Shown here: positions 22,290 through 31,956 of the stretch, piece after piece
Position numbering within the stretch: the stretch's first letter is position 1
How the letters are laid out: each line of letters opens with the position of its first letter
The notes under the pieces: generated by a model
Seen by the model: the letters and a program-made list of their open reading frames with translations, nothing else
Told to the model about the DNA's origin: nothing
Database searches by the model: none
NCBI GenBank assembly: GCA_031769625.1
Contig: JAUIMM010000637.1
Location: 1,961,501-2,025,500, forward strand
Length of the DNA: 64,000 nucleotides
From: Taudactylus pleione
Lineage: Eukaryota > Chordata > Amphibia > Anura > Myobatrachidae
Direction of reading: 5' to 3'
Made by a program: the position numbers and the translations under genes

Positions 22290-22935
22290 GTGTGTGTATA
22301 TATGTATATATATATGTGTGTGTGTGTTATAATTAGTATGTATTGTGATACTTGGGGTTAATTATCTCGGTAGACTGGGGGTCAGTGGTGCAGTGAGTAG
22401 GTGCAGAATTAGAGTCCACATGTAGCATTCCAGTTAAATAAACATAAGTGCTGCTTTACATCCAGCATGTGAAATCAGGAAACCGAAAAATAATAAACAA
22501 CCTAGCCCACTCTTAGGGCACTAGCTCACTTCTTGAACCTTTTCTACAGAAGCAGCTATTCTGCATGAAAGTCTCTCAGTCTCTGAGATTTGTGGTCCTA
22601 CCTGCCACATGCAGGACTAGACACTGGCCTCCTGGCCTGGTATAGCTTTCTCAGCTTGTTGGCAGCTGCCTCTAACAAGGACAGTGTCAGAGGTATATGG
22701 ATCTGCCTGCCTTCTTGCAGGTATGATCCTGACCACCTAGTCTGCTTCACTCACACTGCAGCACCACCTGGACTGTCTGGCTGTGTCCACCAGCAGCCTC
22801 TCCTGCTGGGCTCTGGTCATACGGCAGCCATTCTACATCTTCCCACAATGCTTTTCTAGTCTGCGTGGGCGGATCTCCCCTGCCCCACACACAGAATCTG
22901 CTGCTCACCAGTGCCACCTCTAGTGATACTGCCAC

Positions 22936-22964
<29 letters not shown>
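22290..22964. other. Intron 1 with GT and AT microsatellites
   Basis: GT/AT microsatellites lie at 22289-22326 and 22934-22962; the latter directly abuts the left end of the DIRS element. The open frame at 22590-22859 has no recognisable family. No gene is seen. Confidence 0.5.
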
Positions 22965-22966
<2 letters not shown>

Positions 22967-23121
22967 TTCTACTTCAGGGTCCATAGGGTATCCACAGGAT
23001 ACCGTGGGGTATAGGTGTGACGTCAGTCGCTGGGCACCATAGAGTTAAGCTTTTCAGCCTCCCAGGATGCACTAGGGTCCCCCTCCTATACCCCGCCCCC
23101 GAGCCAAGGCACCTCAGTTTA
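22965..23121. repeat. Left inverted terminal repeat of the young DIRS element
   Basis: It extends from ATTTCTACTTCAGGGTCCAT to AAGGCACCTCAGTTTA. The inner 118 bp are nearly perfect inverses of 28699-28815 (ACCATAGAGTTAAGCTTTTC versus its complement). The outer 40 bp are only about three-quarters alike between the two ends. Confidence 0.93.
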
Positions 23122-24037
23122 GTTTGGTGCCCGGCCGGCGTCGGGTGCACCTGTCGGAGTGGGGGCTAGAAGAGCCCCTGAAGCTGTGGCTGCACATCTG
23201 GATGTACAGCATGGACAGTCAGTCCTGACGTCCATGCTGTCTTCCCTACACCCCCGCCGGTACCAGAACGCCGGTACCGATCCGGGGATGCTGGTGAGCA
23301 TCTGGGGTCACAGCTAGCGGTGACCCCAGATGTTCCAGACCATGGCCGGATCCAAGGGGGACAAAGGTAAGCAGCGGGGTCCCGCGGTGGGTCCCCGCTG
23401 GTCACATGGTCCTAAGTCCCCAGGCAGGGGGCTCCCTGGGGACTGGCTGCAGCGTGGAGCCAGGCGACCAACCTGCGCTTTCCACTACCCCCTGGGACAG
23501 CGGACCGCAGCAGAGCGGTAGCGCTGTGGCGTCCCAGGGGTTAAATGCATGCCAGGGGAGCGCGCCTTCCCTGTCTCACAGCCGGCGCCTCCCCCGCTGC
23601 ACACAGCCCTCTCTGCATGCTGCCGACTGGTCCTGTGGCAGCGCTCCTCCCCCAGGCCAGCCTCCTCTCTGCTCCTCGGCGGCCATCTTCTCCAGAACGC
23701 ATGGTGAACGCTGCTGGAAGCGCTGGACGGAATCATCGTGGTCTGGGTCCCCCCGCATACCTCTCCTCCGCTGTGGTCAGGTCTGTGTATGCAGCGCTGT
23801 GTCCTACCAGGCCCTGTGTCTGCGTAGTTGAGTGATCAGCGCTGTTAGTGCAGGAATTGATTTTCTTTGCATTGTATGTGACTGTGCTAGCGCTGCTGCC
23901 TGTAACTTTTCTCTAAACTGTCAGCTTTATTACTGTCCCTGTTCTTTCTGCTAAGCCCTTGCGGTGCGGTGCTGCAGGGTGGTCTCTCGCCTATTTAAGT
24001 TATAATTGGTGAGAGAGGTCACATACGTGGTGCCATC
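23122..24037. other. DIRS 5' untranslated region, GC-rich
   Basis: This GC-rich leader lies between the left terminal repeat and gag. Several 60-140-codon frames on both strands (23119-23835) are open only because of base composition. It presumably includes the element's promoter, but no TATA box or initiator could be assigned. Confidence 0.6.
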
Positions 24038-25497
24038 ATGTCCGAAAGTGATTTTCCCCTCCGGCTACAGTGTACTACGTGTAAAGTACCGTTAGCGGAG
24101 GGGGAGGGTAGCGCGGAGGGCCTTTGCCGGCAGTGTTTGTCCATGGCGCGGCCTCTTACGGTTACAGCACCGGTACAGGAGCCGCCCTGGGCTTGTTTCG
24201 CTCAGGCGCTTACAGCCTTAGTGGGCCAGTTAGCTCCGCAGCCCGCGTTTACACCGATGGGTTTATCCCAGCAGTCAGTGGTGTCGTCACCCATGCAGGG
24301 TTTCCCACGACAATTGGTGGTGCCCCACAGTCTCCCTATTTCCCCGCTCCCGGTTTCTCAGGAGCCAGCGTGGGTTAACTCCCTGACGAGTTCTGTACAG
24401 CACTTGTCGGATGTGTTGCAAGGGGAGTCTGTGATGCGGCCGCATAAACGGCCGGTGGCGTCTCTGTCGGCTCCTTATGAGGATGACGAGGGGACGTCTG
24501 ATGATGGGGAGATTCTGGATCCTTACGATCAGGAACCTCTCCATACTAAGGACGCTGATGCTAAGTCCAAAGTATATATTCCTGGACTTATTCGGGCGGT
24601 CCGCACAGCCTTGGTGATTGAGGACGAAGTTCCCCCAGCGGCTAAATCTAAGTATGCCTTTTTCAAGGATGTGAAGGGCGATGCCACAGTCTTTCCTCTT
24701 TCGGGTCAGTTGGTGGACCATTTAGAGGAGGCGTGGAAACAGCCTGGCAAAAGATACCAGCCGCAGAGACGCCTGGCGGTGGCTTATCCGTTCGCGGATA
24801 ATTATTTTGCAAAGTGGGAATCCCCTCCACAGGTGGATTCTCACGTGACCCGTCTTGTCCGTAGTGCCACATTGCCGATGCCTCCATGTCCTCCCTTAAG
24901 GATGCTACGGACCGCAAGGTGGAAATCTGCCTGAAGTCCGCTTATTCCCTTGCGGGGGGGGCAGCACGGCCGGCTATGGCCATTTGCTGGGTTGCCAGAG
25001 CGATGGAGCGCTGGGCGGATTCATTAGAGGCTTCTTTTGATTCCGACTGTCCGGCCGAACAGGCGGAGTTGATTGGCAATCTCCGTGATTCGGCCACCTA
25101 CATCAACGAGGCAGCCCTAGACATTAGTACTCTGGTGTCTAGGATTTCTTCAGCAGCGGTAGCTGCTCGTCGCACCTTGTGGCTGCGATCCTGGAAGGAG
25201 GACGCAGATTCCAAAAAGGGTCTGGAGGCGTTGCCGTTTACCGGAGAAGTTCTCTTCGGTCCGGATCTGGATAAGATTGTGGCCACGCTGGCGGCAGCCA
25301 AATCTGCTTGTCTCCCGTCGGCCGCTGCTCCTTCTGGTTCTGGACCATCGTCCTTTCGGTCATCTAGGGCCCAGGGCAGGCCCAAACCACAGTCGTTTCC
25401 TCGACAGGCTGGTCCTAAGAAATCGGCCAAGCCCCGGAAGCAGGCATGGAGTACCAGACGTCCGGCCCCCAAGCCAGATGACAAGCCTGCGGCCTGA
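24038..25497 (+). pseudogene. DIRS gag-like structural protein, single frameshift
   Basis: The ATG at 24038 opens a protein with a CxxC...CxxC pair (CTTCKVP near residue 13 and CRQC near residue 32), a possible zinc ribbon, and a Pro-rich stretch. An acidic linker (EDDEGTSDDGEILDPYD) and the gag core (KQPGKRYQPQRRLAVAYPF) follow. A one-base indel between about 24870 and 24895 moves the frame: the core then continues from 24886 (SLKDATDRKVEICLKSAYSL, MERWADSLEASFDSDCPAEQ, RRTLWLRSWKEDADSKKG) to a basic tail (KKSAKPRKQAW) and stop at 25497. Total length is about 486 codons if uninterrupted, normal for DIRS gag. It overlaps the RT frame by 20 nt. Confidence 0.85.
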
Positions 25498-27403
25498 CGG
25501 TCCGGGCCTCCCTTTGGGGGATCCCAGGGTGGGAGGCCGCCTGCTACAGTTCGCCCAGTGTTGGTCAACCACTACGACAGACACTTGGGTTCTGGAGGTG
25601 GTTTCCCACGGATACGCCCTCTCCTTCCGGCACAGACCCCCGGCTCGATTCTTCACTACGGGTCTGCCATCAGACCGGAACAAGGCTACGGAGCTGCGGA
25701 AGGTATTGCACACTATGCTCCAGGCTGGAGTTATAGTGCCTGTTCCATTCTCCCAGTGGGGCCAGGGTTTCTATTCAAATCTATTTTTGGTACAGAAACC
25801 CAATGGGTCATATCGTCCGATTCTCAACCTCAAAGCACTCAACAAGTCTTTGCGGGTCCCGAAATTTCGGATGGAGACCCTACGGTCCATCATTCTGGCG
25901 CTGGAACCTGGGGACTACATGGTGTCATTGGACATACAGGACGCTTACCTGCATGTCCCTATTCTTTTGCGCCATCAACAGTTCCTCAGGTTTGCAATCC
26001 GCAGCGACCACTTCCAGTTTCGGGCGTTACCTTTTGGCCTGGCGACAGCACCACGTGTTTTCACCAAGGTGATGGCGGTCATGGCGGCTTCTCTGCGGCT
26101 GCAGGGAGTCCGCATGTTGCCGTACTTGGACGACCTGTTATTGGTGGCAGGATCTCCAGAGCTCCTGTTACGCCACTTGGACCTGACCATTGCACTGCTG
26201 CAACGGCACGGCTGGTTAATCAACTGGCAGAAGTCCACTCTAATCCCGTCTCGGAGGATTCTGCATCTTGGAGCCTTATTGGACTCGGGACAGCAAAGGA
26301 TCTTCGTGACGGAGGACAAGATCTCTGCTTTACAGTCAAGGGTGCGCAGTTGTCTGCACAGCCGCCGGGTGTCCTTACACTCGGCGATGAGGTTACTGGG
26401 CTCCATGGTGTCGGTGTTCGACATGGTGGAATACGCCCAGTTTCACTCCAGACCTCTGCAGCACCTGATCCTGTCCAAGTGGAACGGGCTGCCTCAGTCT
26501 CTGAAGTCCCAGACGATTGTGCTCACCCCGGAGGTTCGCCTGTCCCTTGCGTGGTGGTTACAGACGACCCACCTCAACAAGGGACGTCCATTCTGGGTTC
26601 CAAATTGGGTCCTGTTGACAACGGACGCCAGTCTTCGGGGCTGGGGAGCAGTTTCGGGTCCACACTTGTTCCAGGGAAGGTGGACGCCGACAGAAGCGGA
26701 GCTTCCAATAAATATCTTGGAACTCCGTGCGGTCTTCAATGCTCTCCAGCAGGCACAGCGGTTTCTCCAGGGTCACCCGGTGCAGGTCCAGTCGGACAAC
26801 GCTACCACCGTGGCCTACATAAACAGGCAAGGAGGAACTCGCAGTCGGGCGGCTCTCGTAGAGGTCTCTCGGATCCTGGTTTGGGCGGAGCGCAATCTTC
26901 CGGCCATATCAGCGGTCTTCATCCCGGGAGTGCTAAATTGGGAGGCGGACTTTCTAAGTCGCCAGGACGTTCATCCGGGGGAATGGTCCCTGCACCCGGA
27001 CGTTTTTCAACTACTGGTGGACAGGTGGGGTCTTCCAGAAATCGACCTCATGGCGTCCCGGCACAACAACAAGTTGCCGGTGTACGGGTCTCGCACAAGA
27101 GACGAAAGGGCGTCTCTGGTGGATGCTCTGTCTGTCCGGTGGACATTCCGGCTCGCATACCTGTTCCCTCTGGTCTCCCTTCTTCCACGGGTAATCCAGA
27201 AATTCAAACAGGTAGGAGGGACGCTCCTGTTGATAGCTCCCGCGTGGCCCAGACGGCACTGGTTCTCAGACCTTCAGGGTCTGTCCGTGGACAGTCCTCT
27301 GCGGTTGCCGCTACGACCGGACGTTCTGTCTCAGGGTCCTTGCCTTCACCCGGATCTGACTCGGCTGTCTTTGACGGCGTGGCTGTTGAGACGGCCATGC
27401 TGA
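25478..27403 (+). CDS. DIRS reverse transcriptase-RNase H polyprotein (with MT-like tail)
   Basis: The open frame runs from upstream of 25478; the ATG at 25478 is chosen because conserved sequence starts just after the gag stop (GGRLLQFAQCW). RT copies the element RNA to DNA: LVQKPNGSYRPILNLKALN, SLDIQDAYLHVPI and the YLDD active site (26123-26134) with flanking LPYLDDLLLVA. RNase H follows: TTDASLRGWGAV (about 26618), ELRAVFNAL and QSDNATTVAYINRQGG (about 26790). The tail IDLMASRHN...LAYLFPLVSLLPRVIQKF matches the region after RNase H in DIRS elements that has been likened to a Dam-type methyltransferase. About 641 residues, no internal stop, probably still capable of function. It overlaps the recombinase start by 7 nt. 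Confidence 0.93.
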   Translation: MTSLRPDGPGLPLGDPRVGGRLLQFAQCWSTTTTDTWVLEVVSHGYALSFRHRPPARFFTTGLPSDRNKATELRKVLHTMLQAGVIVPVPFSQWGQGFYSNLFLVQKPNGSYRPILNLKALNKSLRVPKFRMETLRSIILALEPGDYMVSLDIQDAYLHVPILLRHQQFLRFAIRSDHFQFRALPFGLATAPRVFTKVMAVMAASLRLQGVRMLPYLDDLLLVAGSPELLLRHLDLTIALLQRHGWLINWQKSTLIPSRRILHLGALLDSGQQRIFVTEDKISALQSRVRSCLHSRRVSLHSAMRLLGSMVSVFDMVEYAQFHSRPLQHLILSKWNGLPQSLKSQTIVLTPEVRLSLAWWLQTTHLNKGRPFWVPNWVLLTTDASLRGWGAVSGPHLFQGRWTPTEAELPINILELRAVFNALQQAQRFLQGHPVQVQSDNATTVAYINRQGGTRSRAALVEVSRILVWAERNLPAISAVFIPGVLNWEADFLSRQDVHPGEWSLHPDVFQLLVDRWGLPEIDLMASRHNNKLPVYGSRTRDERASLVDALSVRWTFRLAYLFPLVSLLPRVIQKFKQVGGTLLLIAPAWPRRHWFSDLQGLSVDSPLRLPLRPDVLSQGPCLHPDLTRLSLTAWLLRRPC

Positions 27404-28419
27404 TGTCCCGGGGGTTTTCCAGCTCTGTGGTGCGTACCATGTTACGTGCTCGGAAACCGTCTTCCGCAAGGATATACCATCGCGTGTGGCATACGTTCTT
27501 CCAGTGGTGTCGACCGAGAGGTTATGCACCGCGGGAGTTTCGTCTGTCTCGGATTCTCGCCTTCCTGCAAGCGGGACTAGATCATGGGCTTCGCCTTGCT
27601 TCTTTGAAGGTACAGGTTTCGGCCCTATCTGTCTGGTTTCACCATAGGATTGCTACAATCCCGGATGTGCGCACCTTTATGCAAGGTGTTCTCCGCATTC
27701 AGCCGCCCTTTGTTCCACCTGTGGCGCCTTGGGATTTGGCTGTGGTCCTGAGGGCTCTCCAAGGACCGCCGTTTGAACCACTGGGCTCAGTGGATCTTAA
27801 ATGGCTAACAGCTAAGACTGTTTTCCTTCTGGCCATTGCTTCGGCCAGACGTGTTTCTGAGTTAGGGGCTCTTTCTTGTAGACCCCCTTTCTTGGTTTTT
27901 CATGGGAACAGGGCAGTGCTCCGCACTCGGCCCGAGTTTCTTCCCAAAGTTGTTTCCCAGTTTCATGTTAACGAGGAAATGGTTGTTCCGGCCTTTAACT
28001 CACCGGGTCTTTCAGTGGGTGAGGCCTCTTTGGATGTTGTGCGGGCCTTAAGGACTTATGTTGACCGCACTTCTTCGTTTAGGAAGTCGGACGCTTTGTT
28101 TGACCTCTATGGCTTCCGTAAAAAGGGTTGGCCTGCTTCAAAGCAAACTTTGGCAGCCTGGATCCGTATGGCTATTTCTGAAGCTTATCTTCATGAAGGC
28201 CTACCGGTCCCTCCTTCTCTGAAGGCTCATTCCACTAGGTCTGTGGGTCCTTCGTGGGCAGCTCGACGTGGTGCCTCGGCAGTTCAGATCTGCAAGGCTG
28301 CTACGTGGTCCTCTGTCCATACCTTCGTGAGGTATTATAGGTTTGACACCTTCGCCTCTCAGGATGCTTCCTTCGGGTGGCGGATTCTCCTTTCTGCACA
28401 GGAGCGTCCCCACCCTTAA
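27397..28419 (+). CDS. DIRS tyrosine recombinase
   Basis: This frame gives a phage-integrase-type tyrosine recombinase of 340 residues, which inserts the circular DIRS intermediate. The frame is open far upstream, but conserved sequence begins at MLMSRGFSSSVV, so the ATG at 27397 is the likely start; it overlaps the RT stop (TGA 27401-27403). An N-terminal SAM-like core-binding region (ARKPSSARIYHRVWHTFFQW) leads to the catalytic domain. The first Arg is in ASARRVSELGAL (about 27838), the HxxR box in AHSTRSVG (about 28225) and the tyrosine in TFVRYYRFDTF (about 28330). All key residues are readable and there is no internal stop. Confidence 0.93.
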   Translation: MLMSRGFSSSVVRTMLRARKPSSARIYHRVWHTFFQWCRPRGYAPREFRLSRILAFLQAGLDHGLRLASLKVQVSALSVWFHHRIATIPDVRTFMQGVLRIQPPFVPPVAPWDLAVVLRALQGPPFEPLGSVDLKWLTAKTVFLLAIASARRVSELGALSCRPPFLVFHGNRAVLRTRPEFLPKVVSQFHVNEEMVVPAFNSPGLSVGEASLDVVRALRTYVDRTSSFRKSDALFDLYGFRKKGWPASKQTLAAWIRMAISEAYLHEGLPVPPSLKAHSTRSVGPSWAARRGASAVQICKAATWSSVHTFVRYYRFDTFASQDASFGWRILLSAQERPHP

Positions 28420-28436
28420 AGGATACTGCTTTGGGA

Positions 28437-28555
28437 CATCCCCAAGGTATCCTGTGGATACCCTATGGACCCTGAAGTAGAAAATATGAGATATGGTAAG
28501 AACTTACCCTTGTTATCTCTATTTCTACGAAGTCCATAGGGTTCCACAGGACTCC
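28437..28555. repeat. Internal complementary region of the young DIRS element
   Basis: CCCAAGGTATCCTGTGGATA to GAAGTAGAAA is the inverse of the left terminus (22965-23012). AATATGAGATATGGTAAGAA to GTCCATAGGGTTCCACAGG is the inverse of the right terminus (28818-28889). The junction is near 28482. The region lies just after the recombinase stop, as in DIRS-1, and supplies the outer-end sequence during replication. Confidence 0.93.
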
Positions 28556-28698
28556 CGCCCTGTCGCACCTGTGCTGCAGATGGGCTTTGCTCTGGTCACC
28601 GGTTTTCCGTCTCCCTCTGGTGAGAATGTGATTCTTGTATGTGTCCAGATCTTTTTTCTCTCTCTTCCTTCTCCTCCTCCGGCCTATGGCTTGATAAC
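28556..28698. other. DIRS spacer between complementary region and right repeat
   Basis: A short pyrimidine-rich segment (TTTTTTCTCTCTCTTCC) with no coding structure. It may hold the RNA 3' end signals of the element, but no polyadenylation hexamer is convincing. Confidence 0.5.
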
Positions 28699-28889
28699 TA
28701 ACTGAGGTGCCTTGGCTCGGGGGCGGGGTATAGGAGGGGGACCCTAGTGCATCCTGGGAGGCTGAAAAGCTTAACTCTATGGTGCCCAGCGACTGACGTC
28801 ACACCTATACCCCAAGGTACTCTGTGGAACCCTATGGACTTCGTAGAAATAGAGATAACAAGGGTAAGTTCTTACCATATCTCATATTT
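28699..28889. repeat. Right inverted terminal repeat of the young DIRS element
   Basis: It starts TAACTGAGGTGCCTTGGCTC and is the inverse of the left repeat up to ACACCTATACCCCA. The outer part then becomes specific to this end (TCGTAGAAATAGAGATAACA) and contains the palindrome GGTAAGTTCTTACC near 28863-28876. It ends near CTCATATTTA. Confidence 0.92.
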
Positions 28890-28904
28890 ATTTATTTTTT
28901 TATT

Positions 28905-28950
28905 AATATGGGTTGGGTATGAAATGCCGGGAAGCCGTCTGACTAAATAC
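28905..28950. repeat. End fragment of the 'ggttgggtatgaaat' repeat
   Basis: GGTTGGGTATGAAATGCCGG followed by GAAGCCG is the inverse of the right edge of the G-rich block at 31225-31475 (CGGCTTCCCGACAG, TTTCATACCCAACCC). Only this end is present. Confidence 0.5.
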
Positions 28951-30820
28951 CGATTCCGCAAGCCTGAACGCTGAAGATCCTGGCTGGTAAGTACTCTATA
29001 TGGCTGGTGCAATGTATCTTTACATTGTGTAATCCTGTCGGCTTGGTTACACCACCGTGTAGTGTGTACCCAGCTAAAGACCCAGTAGGGGCCCTTCCTC
29101 CTCTATTTGTCAAAAAAAAAACTGACTAGGGTATTCTAGGTAGGAGCTGATGATGGTTTGGTTCTACCAGTACATGTAACACGGTTCTAGGGGGATAGTA
29201 CTCCAAAAGACTACAGAGAATGTCTCCAGTTAAAGATCCTTAGATGTGAACAATCCCTTTAACATAAGATGGATATAAAAACATAAGCTTGAGCACTCTG
29301 GATTTTGAATGGTTGGTTACAGGTGCTCTTTAAGTCTCCTTACATCTGATTAATGGGTCTGCAGCTCTGAAGTTGGAGCCTTTGGTACCTCCACGTAAGT
29401 CTCTGTCACTGAACCTTCATTCTGTCTCCAGCCGAAAACATAACAAGGACAGTAAGCTCTGATTTTATTGCAAGAGTGAGCAGGCACAGAAGCCAGGAGG
29501 ATTGCTTCCCTGGGCGTAAATCACGTTTATGACTGCATTGTGGCAGCCAGACTGAGCTACAAATAAATAAACATGTGCTTTAGAAAAAGCACATGATGCA
29601 AAATTATTTTTTGGGGAGAGCACAGAAAATCGAAGCTTCTTGATACATTGCCCTGGTTCCTCTGCGCAGACAATAACGTGATCAGGTTCACAAGCTTCCA
29701 GATCTGTGGACGTCAGGAATATATTGACACAGGTCACATTGATTAATCTTTGAAAGCATGCTGTGTGAGTGTTACTACTGAGCATTAATCCCGCTGTGGC
29801 TTTAACGGCTCACAGAAAACTCCAGTGCCAGCAAAGAGCAGTTAATATAGTAGAAGGAACCAATTCGATAAATAATAATTAAAAACCGTAATGCAAACAT
29901 AATCGAATGATCCACATTATTAGTTAGTTCTTCCATGTTTTTGGAGAATATTTTTGTGCATTGTTGGATACACACGACCAATATGAAAACCTTTGTCAAA
30001 CTATACCTCTGTATGTAAGGATGGCCATCGATTGGACTATGAACGATGACAAGCCGTTTTTCCATCCATGTCGCAGTACCGATGCTGCACAATCGATCGT
30101 GGCGCCCGATGTTGAGAAAACATCAGGGGCGCTGGCATGTGCAGCACTCGCTTTGTTTAATACCAGTGGTTTAAAGCCATCGATGGTACAGCCTTCGATG
30201 CCCATCACTTCTCTGGAGGGGTTATGACTTCCCGGAGCTCCACCAGTAGTGTATTGCAACATGGAGAGGAGCGGTTTGTCAGTGTATTTAGAGTGAATGT
30301 GACTCCTGAATGAATAGCAGATGTAGCCAAATCAGAACAGTGGTTAGTACACACGCCAGTAAGAGCAAGTTGGGCCTGCCAGTGCTGATCTCTCTTTCAT
30401 CTGTAGCGGTTGGTGAGACACCCAATGGCTGGCAGTCCCTTTTAGTCCAGTTCAGTTTGGTTGACTGTTCAATCAATCAATGTTACCAATCACAGTTCTG
30501 GTTATTTGACAATACAGCATACATAAAGCGTTAGGAGTCTGTCCCTGACCACTTCTGAATTGCCATTTGGAAATATTTACTAGTGAACAGGTGAAATGGT
30601 TACTTCATAGCATAGAGGTTAAATGGGAGCCGCGCTGTGTGCTGGAGAAATGGGAGCCGTGCTGGAGAAATGGGAGCCGTGCTGCTCGGCTGTAATTACA
30701 GCCCTGTATATGCAGATATTGCAACATGATTCTGCAGAAAGCGGGTTTGCAGCTCAGCTGTAACCAATTCAGAGGGATTTAAATGGAACCTTTCCTCTAT
30801 TACTACAGGAATCCCTACTA
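28951..30820. other. Intron 1, no recognised gene
   Basis: The sequence is mostly non-repetitive. A short tandem (GAGAAATGGGAGCCGTGCTG, three copies) lies at about 30625-30685. The open frames at 29465-29785 and 29802-30262 have no recognisable domains. Confidence 0.45.
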
Positions 30821-30824
30821 TATG

Positions 30825-31525
30825 AAATTCTAATTTAAAACTCGCCGCTTGCAGATGGTACAAAATGCAGCTTAACACCCGTTCCTCTACTCTCTTCACT
30901 GGCTGCTTGTAAGATGGTGAATTGTTTTCACAGCCCTACATGACCAGGGCCCAAGGTACCTGAAGCAGCTTTGGATCCCTTATTACTGTCCCACTCGATT
31001 ACTTTGATGTGTTGACGAATCATCTGGGGGTCGAGCTTTCAGCTTTGTGTCTCCAACTCTATGGAACTCGCTTCCCTGCACAGTTTGAGAGGCCTCCACT
31101 CTAGAGTCCTTCAAAAATAGACTCAAGCCTTTCTTGTTTATCTAAGCATTTTACTAATGTCCCTTGTCAAAGCTTGTTCTGTATTTTGTGCTGTAAAACC
31201 AAATGTAAAGCAATTTAACTTAAGTATTGGGCTGTTAGGGGGAGGTTAGCGTAAAATAGTTGGGTTAGGATTAGGTATTTAGGGGGAGGGTTAGTGTTTG
31301 GCACCGGGTAGGTAGTGTTAGGATTAGGGTGCGGGGAGAGGGAGGTTAGGTTTAGGCACTAGGAATGGGGGGGTTAGGGTTAGGCCGTTCTTATGGGTGT
31401 CGATATTCTGGCTGTCGTGATGCCACTGTCGGTATTCTGAACAGCGGCTTCCCGACAGTTGGGATTTCATACCCAACCCTTGACTCCTACTAGGAGAAAA
31501 GTGCTATATAAATTAATATTATTAT
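30825..31525 (+). mobile_element. Non-LTR retrotransposon (L2/CR1-like) 3' end, split by an insertion
   Basis: The + strand carries a broken C-terminal RT tail: LHWLLV near 30898, FTALHDQGPRYLKQLW near 30930, the GRAFSFVSPTLWNSLPCTV block (31035-31090), and LESFKNRLKPFLFI near 31105. These are the characteristic end motifs of L2/CR1-type LINE proteins. The 3' tail resumes at about 31476 (TAGGAGAAAAGTGCTATATA) and ends in (ATT)n, typical for the group. The 5' part is absent. A G-rich block (31225-31475) has been inserted in the tail. Confidence 0.82.
31225..31475. repeat. Telomere-like G-rich repeat block, inserted in the LINE tail
   Basis: Degenerate repeats based on GGTTAGGGTTAGGCACT occur with irregular spacers (GGGGGAGGTTAG, GTGTTAGGATTAGGG). 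The right edge carries TTCTGAACAGCGGCTTCCCG and GGGATTTCATACCCAACCC. A related block lies at 53700-54175. The unit differs from clean TTAGGG arrays, so this is an interspersed repeat rather than a telomere. Confidence 0.7.
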
Positions 31526-31579
31526 TATTCCCTCCCCAGTACTAGATATATGATTGTATATAACTGTTGTCATGATCAG

Positions 31580-31885
31580 GATAGATCAGAGGGGTAGATG
31601 TATGAAGTGGCGTTAGTGGTAAAATCAGTAGCTGCGCACGTTTTGTGCTGCAGTTACCGGTTCCCTGCCCGCTGCATGCGCGCAGACACTGCAAGCGCCG
31701 GTCAGAAGCCGAAAGTGGGAGAGTGCATTTCACCAGCCAAGTGATTTAGCACTCTCCCTCTTCAGCAAACAAGGAGATTATACATGCCGGCGGTTTTGGC
31801 CCGGCTTCACCTCGAAAAATAGGCAAACCAGGTCAAGACATTTATCCGCCCGTCAGTCGCCCTATCATACATCTCTCCCACATCG
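31580..31885. repeat. Candidate MITE with GGGGTAGATGTATGAA end
   Basis: It begins GGGGTAGATGTATGAAGTGG and ends near TATCATACATCTCTCCC, a decayed inverted pair like that at 31957-32105. The inside is GC-rich and not coding. Confidence 0.5.
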
Positions 31886-31956
31886 ACATGCCTGGACCAA
31901 GTTCAGGCAGCCATTTTGTGTGCTGAACCAACTTCCTCACTGAGGCAAGAGACACA

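Larger units (their letters stand above)
22965..28889 (+). mobile_element. DIRS-type tyrosine-recombinase retrotransposon, nearly complete
   Basis: This 5.9-kb element has every structural part of a DIRS retrotransposon: inverted terminal repeats (22965-23121 and 28699-28889), an internal complementary region (about 28437-28555), gag (24038-25497, one frameshift), RT-RNase H (25478-27403, open) and tyrosine recombinase (27397-28419, open). The inner parts of the two terminal repeats are almost identical, which argues for recent insertion. Only the gag frameshift is visibly damaging, so a sister copy may be active. No target duplication is seen, as expected. The left flank is an (AT)n tract. 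Confidence 0.95.

Noticed and set aside
23119..23835. Several 60-140-codon frames in GC-rich sequence before gag
   Set aside because: Open by base composition in the DIRS leader; no motifs.
25558..27396. Upstream part of a 953-codon frame that ends in the recombinase
   Set aside because: It overlaps the RT-RNase H gene in another frame and has no family resemblance; only the part from 27397 is the recombinase.
26494..27529. Reverse-strand frames of 66-149 codons under RT and recombinase
   Set aside because: Antisense shadows of the DIRS genes.
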